From positions 1 to 24,505 of the forward strand of contig CAYOIN010000016.1 in assembly GCA_964404095.1 (NCBI GenBank): DNA of 24,505 nucleotides, in the 5' to 3' direction. The stretch comes from CAZLQR01 sp964404095 (GTDB lineage Bacteria; Patescibacteriota; Microgenomatia; UBA1406; GWC2-37-13). The translations under genes were made by a program, and so were the position numbers. The notes below the pieces were generated by a model that made no database searches, was not told the DNA's origin, and saw only the letters and a list, made by a program, of their open reading frames with translations. Shown one piece after another: positions 22,301 through 24,505 of the stretch; the first letter of the stretch is position 1, and each line of letters opens with the position of its first letter.

Positions 22301-22571
22301 CATCGTAGGTAAGTTTCTTTGCAAGGCAGAGTTCGAGTGGATATCGAGGATCGCCAAAATAAAAATCTTCGAACTCTAACTCAAACTTTTTTCCGGTGTA
22401 GTCCTGTACCGGGAAAAACTCTTCAAGAATCTGACGAAGGTCTTTGGTAAGGAATTGGTTCCAAGAATTTTTTTGAATCTCAATCAAATCCAGCTTTTCT
22501 AGGTTTGGTTCAGATTTTCCTACCAGGAGCTCTTTTCTTGGTTGGTCGTTTGTGTTAGTCTGTTTTGGCAT
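19356..22571 (-). CDS. rpoB: DNA-directed RNA polymerase subunit beta
   Basis: This is the beta subunit, 1071 residues, a compact form without the large lineage insertions of proteobacterial RpoB. Conserved parts include the rifampicin-pocket region (SQLSTIVDQTNPLSELDNLRR, about residues 390-411), RICPIRSPEGPNIG, GDKLAGRHGNKGVIS and the C-terminal GGQRFGEMEVWALE clamp contact. Several residues of the rifampicin pocket differ from sensitive enzymes (see findings). It is the first gene of the rpoB-rpoC-rpsL-rpsG-fusA run, with its own promoter and a leader of about 85 nt. There is no clear Shine-Dalgarno before MPKQTNTN. No rplJ/rplL lies upstream, unlike the usual order. Confidence 0.98.
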   Translation of the reverse strand: MPKQTNTNDQPRKELLVGKSEPNLEKLDLIEIQKNSWNQFLTKDLRQILEEFFPVQDYTGKKFELEFEDFYFGDPRYPLELCLAKKLTYDVPVYLKLKLTNKRLNQEKKQDVYFFNLPKMTDRGTFIINGIERVVINQLVRAPGVYFTAEIDKTTGLTLYNAEIRPYIGAWLDITINKNNLIEVKVNKKRKFLGSALVKMFEGDNPTQILNSFRDLDPTLVEKYIQPTLKKDTTQSKNEAILEVYRKVKPGEPLILENAIETINNLFFNHRRYSLADVGRYKMNKKLGLNFNIERENYLLKKEDIIETIKYLVSMTNGEKSFDDIDHLGNRRLRTVGELVGMYGIRVGMVRAEREIKERMSLVAGETNVVPSQVVNSKPLTVALNSFFRTSQLSTIVDQTNPLSELDNLRRITVGGPGGIEKERASFSIRDISASQYGRICPIRSPEGPNIGVVTYMALYSRVNKYNFLETPYKKVEKVKMGGKTVAKVTDTIEYFQADDEEKYYITSDTVNIDKTGVITDSHVVARFEGDLIEIPSEKVDYIDISPRQVIGAAAAVIPFLQNDDASRALMGTHMQCQAVPLVQPEAPLVGTGMEKKVSQALGRTIYAEEDGVVDYVDGQKVVVVGKSKKKYEYDLDRFIKTNKDVVFDQRPRVELNQKVKKGDLLVDGPATNDGSLALGQNLVIAYTSLNGLGYEDGFVISERLLKKDILTSISSEEFIADVVDTKLGPEELTRDIPNVREEVLQNLDKDGLILIGTEVHGGDILVGKVAPKGEKELSAEERLLRAIFGEKAKDVKDTSLRVPYGKRGVVVDVQVIDTKKDPNELEPTVIKRILVTIAQLRKITVGDKLAGRHGNKGVISRILPEWDMPYLEDGTPVDIIISPLSILSRMNLGQLYETMLGLVAQKEGSRMNFPVFERIREDFITNELKKLDLPIDGKMTLYDGQTGKALDRNALVGVGYIMKLIHMIEDKFHARSVGPYSLVTQQPLGGKSQMGGQRFGEMEVWALESHRVPAVLQEMLTIKSDDLRGRVKAFESIIKGLDIPQSNVPESFHVLLKELNALGLSVDYIK

Positions 22572-22621
22572 CTCGTGTTGTGGCGAATAACAACTATTGA
22601 GGCAATCGTGTTTAGAACAAA

Positions 22622-22649
22622 CAAAATGCCCCGCATGGGCGGGGTTTGT
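22622..22649 (-). terminator. GC-rich hairpin in the rpoB leader (attenuator or terminator candidate)
   Basis: The core stem CCCCGC/GCGGGG has loop ATGG (22629-22644). Outer ACAAA/TTTGT pairing extends it, with a two-base bulge. On the minus strand it is followed by a T-rich stretch (CATTTTGTTTGTT), so it could end YtxH transcripts and attenuate rpoB transcripts. It lies downstream of the predicted rpoB start site. Confidence 0.55.
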
Positions 22650-22663
22650 GTTAAAACTCCTAT

Positions 22664-22692
22664 ACTATACACCACTCTTAGGCATAATGCAA
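22664..22692 (-). promoter_or_regulatory. Promoter of rpoB
   Basis: On the minus strand, TTGCAT (22692-22687) and TATAGT (22669-22664, 5 of 6) are 17 bp apart. Transcription would start near 22657, leaving a leader of about 85 nt before the ATG at 22571. Confidence 0.55.
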
Positions 22693-22703
22693 GAGTAATT
22701 TTA

Positions 22704-23063
22704 CTAGTGAACGATCTTCCCGTGTCGGACCTCAAATCGTCGTTCCTTCTGTTTGGTGTTGAGATACTCTAGTGCGGTTCTGAGAAGGCTCTGTACGAGC
22801 GACTCCTTCTCCGAAACAACCGTTCCACGCTCAACACGATCTCGATCCACTGCCTCAGAACCAGCAAGTCCTTCTACATATTCCTCTCCCACCCCACCGA
22901 GCACCGACTCGACTGTTTTCTCAAGATCCTCGGTGAGCTCCATCGCCTTCTGGAGATTTGCGCGGCCCTTCTTTGTGCCAAAGAAGTAGATACCCGCTGC
23001 ACCGATTACGGCGCCTAAGGAAAATCCGAACCAGAAGTTAGATGGATTATGGTGTTTCTCCAT
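22704..23063 (-). CDS. YtxH-like membrane-anchored protein
   Basis: Starting at MEKHHNPSNFW, this 119-residue protein has one hydrophobic segment (about 10-28, FWFGFSLGAVIGAAGIYFF). It is followed at once by GTKKGRANLQKAMELTEDLEK, the pattern of YtxH-type proteins (Gly-rich transmembrane segment, then Thr-Lys-x-Gly and an amphipathic helix). The rest is charged and helical. Function is unknown; YtxH proteins are linked to general stress in Bacillus. An upstream in-frame ATG at 23123 would add 20 residues lying within the preceding gene; 23063 is preferred because it begins just before the membrane segment. It overlaps the upstream DUF948-like gene by 17 bp. Confidence 0.75.
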   Translation of the reverse strand: MEKHHNPSNFWFGFSLGAVIGAAGIYFFGTKKGRANLQKAMELTEDLEKTVESVLGGVGEEYVEGLAGSEAVDRDRVERGTVVSEKESLVQSLLRTALEYLNTKQKERRFEVRHGKIVH

Positions 23064-23331
23064 AGGTATCGCCCTGTTGAGACTCTTTTCGCTTTCTAAA
23101 AATTTCAAGCACCTTGAAGACACTCTTCATTCCCCCGACAAACCCCATAACCTCATTGAATCCATTCTCAACACCAGATCCTACCTTCTCAAAACTCTCG
23201 ACAACGCGATTAATCTTTGTAAGACTTTCCCGAACCTCCTGAAGAATCTTGATCACTTGATATCCGATCAGAATCATGAAGATCGTGGTTACCGAGAGTG
23301 TGACCGAAATAAGAATCTGTGTAATATCCAT
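23047..23331 (-). CDS. DUF948-like small membrane protein
   Basis: The 94-residue protein has an N-terminal transmembrane segment (about 5-27). An amphipathic coiled-coil-like helix follows (QVIKILQEVRESLTKINRVVESFEKV), then a short Gly-rich stretch and a basic end. This is the layout of DUF948-type proteins, which often precede YtxH-like genes in Gram-positive bacteria, and the same pairing is seen here. The pair probably forms a small envelope unit; the biochemical role is unknown. It has its own predicted leaderless promoter and is co-transcribed with the YtxH-like gene. Confidence 0.78.
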   Translation of the reverse strand: MDITQILISVTLSVTTIFMILIGYQVIKILQEVRESLTKINRVVESFEKVGSGVENGFNEVMGFVGGMKSVFKVLEIFRKRKESQQGDTYGETP

Positions 23332-23337
23332 ACACTC

Positions 23338-23343
23338 ATTGTA
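23338..23343 (-). promoter_or_regulatory. -10 element of the DUF948-YtxH pair (predicted leaderless)
   Basis: The minus strand reads TACAAT (5 of 6), ending 6 bases before the ATG at 23331. No good -35 is visible. Confidence 0.4.
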
Positions 23344-23376
23344 GAGTTATGAGCTACAAAAGGAAAGGGGAAATAG

Positions 23377-24132
23377 TTATTTTTTGGGGGCGTAGATACT
23401 TGGATCAATTTCGCCTGAGAGTACAAGCTCCATAAACAGCCGTCCAACACCAGCGACCGTAAACTGGTCTGCGAGCTGAAGGGCGTATTCCACCGGGATA
23501 AAGGTGGTTCCCATAATTTTTTTCGCTACTGCTGAAACGGCCTCAAGTTGCGCTGGATCAAAGACATACTGAGGATTTTGCGCATCATCATCGATTGCAC
23601 AGAGTTCGTCTTGAAGGATCTTGATCGCATAGAACCTAACACCTTCATTCTCTCCAGAGGTATCAAAGAATGCACTGTTTGGATTCGTTGGAAGTCCCTT
23701 CAGCTCTCGAATTCGTTGTTCTGGTACGTGGTGTCCGGTCTCCTCGGTATACTCTCGTACCGCTGTCTGAAAATGCTGCTCACCTGGATTCATAAAACCA
23801 CGAGGCGCATTCCAGACCATACCACCCATGAGATCTCTCCGCTCTCGAACAACACCGATATACAGATGTCCGTCAGGTGCGACGTGGTACGGGATCGTCA
23901 CCGATCCGCCACCTCCGGCTTCCTTAATGACCGGTCTGTCGTACCCCTTGAATCCGTAGTCAACTCGGATACCCATCTTCTCGTGCCACAACTTCATCGT
24001 AGAGGCGGGTGTTGCAATAGGACTACCATCGACATGCAATCTCCATCCACGAGCTGCTCCATCCGGGACAGGATCCAACTTGAATGGAGTTTTTGGTTCG
24101 TGGGCAGTGGAGGGAACAAATCGCTCTGGCAT
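23377..24132 (-). CDS. NUDIX hydrolase
   Basis: The 251-residue protein hydrolyses a nucleoside diphosphate linked to some group X. The Nudix box is complete: Gly112-x5-Glu118-x7-Arg126-Glu127-x2-Glu130-Glu131-x-Gly133 (GFMNPGEQHFQTAVREYTEETGHH). It is longer than a minimal NUDIX domain (about 130-150 residues). It has an N-terminal extension of about 75 residues and a C-terminal helical tail of about 70. The Gly-rich GGGGSVTIPYHVAPDGHLYIGVVRERR strand region precedes the box, as in ADP-ribose pyrophosphatase-like members. The substrate cannot be told. The nearby sugar nucleotidyltransferase makes a sugar-nucleotide link possible but not shown. Confidence 0.88.
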   Translation of the reverse strand: MPERFVPSTAHEPKTPFKLDPVPDGAARGWRLHVDGSPIATPASTMKLWHEKMGIRVDYGFKGYDRPVIKEAGGGGSVTIPYHVAPDGHLYIGVVRERRDLMGGMVWNAPRGFMNPGEQHFQTAVREYTEETGHHVPEQRIRELKGLPTNPNSAFFDTSGENEGVRFYAIKILQDELCAIDDDAQNPQYVFDPAQLEAVSAVAKKIMGTTFIPVEYALQLADQFTVAGVGRLFMELVLSGEIDPSIYAPKK

Positions 24133-24138
24133 GAGCGA

Positions 24139-24167
24139 ATTATACTATAAGATAGTGATACTTACAA
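24139..24167 (-). promoter_or_regulatory. Promoter of the NUDIX gene (predicted leaderless)
   Basis: On the minus strand, TTGTAA (24167-24162) and a perfect TATAAT (24144-24139) are 17 bp apart. The -10 ends 6 bases before the ATG at 24132. Confidence 0.65.
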
Positions 24168-24179
24168 GTTCCGTGGGAG

Positions 24180-24505
24180 TTAGGATTCGGAGGGATCTTT
24201 TGGTTTCTCTTTCCAGTAGATTCCGGCGCGGAGGAGGCTATCGAAGGTGCCGGCATCCTCCCAGATTCCATCGATTACATCTACCTCGAGCTCATCACGA
24301 CGGAGATATTCGTTATGGAGATCCACAATCTCCACCTCGCCTCGATCGGACGGCTTCAGCTCCTCTGCAAACTTAACCACGCGATTATCAAAGATATACA
24401 TACCAACAGCTGCGTAATCACTTTTTGGCTTTTCTGGTTTTTCCTCGATCGAGATTACCTTCCCCTTCTCGTTGAACTCTACGACGCCAAATCGCTCCGG
24501 ATCAT
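24180..24505 (-). CDS. Sugar-1-phosphate nucleotidyltransferase (RmlA-like), C-terminal part
   Basis: The gene runs off the window end; 107 residues are visible, the first whole codon starting at 24503. The fragment reads PERFGVVEFNEKGKVISIEEKP, then KSDYAAVGMYIFDN, then RGEVEIVDLHNEYLRR and IWEDAGTFDSLLRA. These are the sugar-binding and metal-binding (WxDAGT) motifs of glucose-1-phosphate thymidylyltransferase and close relatives. The enzyme would make an NDP-sugar, likely for cell surface polysaccharide. The base (dTTP or UTP) cannot be told without the N-terminal signature. It ends 47 bases before the NUDIX gene on the same strand. Confidence 0.85.
   Translation of the reverse strand, partial: DPERFGVVEFNEKGKVISIEEKPEKPKSDYAAVGMYIFDNRVVKFAEELKPSDRGEVEIVDLHNEYLRRDELEVDVIDGIWEDAGTFDSLLRAGIYWKEKPKDPSES

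Overview
The window looks like a chromosome segment of a candidate phyla radiation (Patescibacteria) bacterium. This rests on compact single-copy housekeeping genes, very short intergenic gaps, small secreted Cys-rich proteins with Pro/Thr linkers, a membrane-anchored protein I cannot place in any family, and DNA glycosylases that have lost their Fe-S ligands. It uses the standard code: RF2 is present and TGA is used as a stop. The exact lineage cannot be read from the sequence alone.

Layout. (1) 1-3211, plus strand: a tandem array of secreted Cys-rich paralogs. A 352-bp perfect direct repeat carries the end of one gene, the promoter, and the start of the next gene, while the middles differ. 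The array ends with a paralog whose Cys module is joined to a parallel beta-helix domain. (2) 3244-3804: a GNAT acetyltransferase, divergent from prfB (RF2) across a 121-bp gap that holds a 34-bp perfect palindrome. (3) 3926-8319: prfB, a small membrane-anchored protein, ftsE, ftsX, and a secreted coiled-coil protein with a C39-like cysteine peptidase domain. The last three look like an FtsEX-controlled cell wall hydrolase system. (4) 8409-11832: a DNA repair cluster with radC, a MutY-like glycosylase and nth, meeting a Y-family polymerase convergently. The polymerase promoter carries two perfect LexA-type boxes. (5) 11890-22571, minus strand: rpoB-rpoC-rpsL-rpsG-fusA-metallophosphoesterase. 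rpoBC is joined to the str operon through a 50-bp rpoC/rpsL overlap, and tuf does not follow fusA. (6) 22704-24505, minus strand: a DUF948-like and a YtxH-like envelope protein, a NUDIX hydrolase, and the end of a sugar-1-phosphate nucleotidyltransferase.

A pattern runs through the whole window. Most genes that head a transcription unit have a -10 hexamer ending only 6-9 bases before the start codon, which predicts leaderless mRNAs. Clear Shine-Dalgarno sequences are rare (ftsX is the best case). rpoB is the exception, with a leader of about 85 nt containing a GC-rich hairpin. No tRNA, rRNA, CRISPR array or insertion sequence was recognised. No stretch longer than 300 bases lacks a gene.
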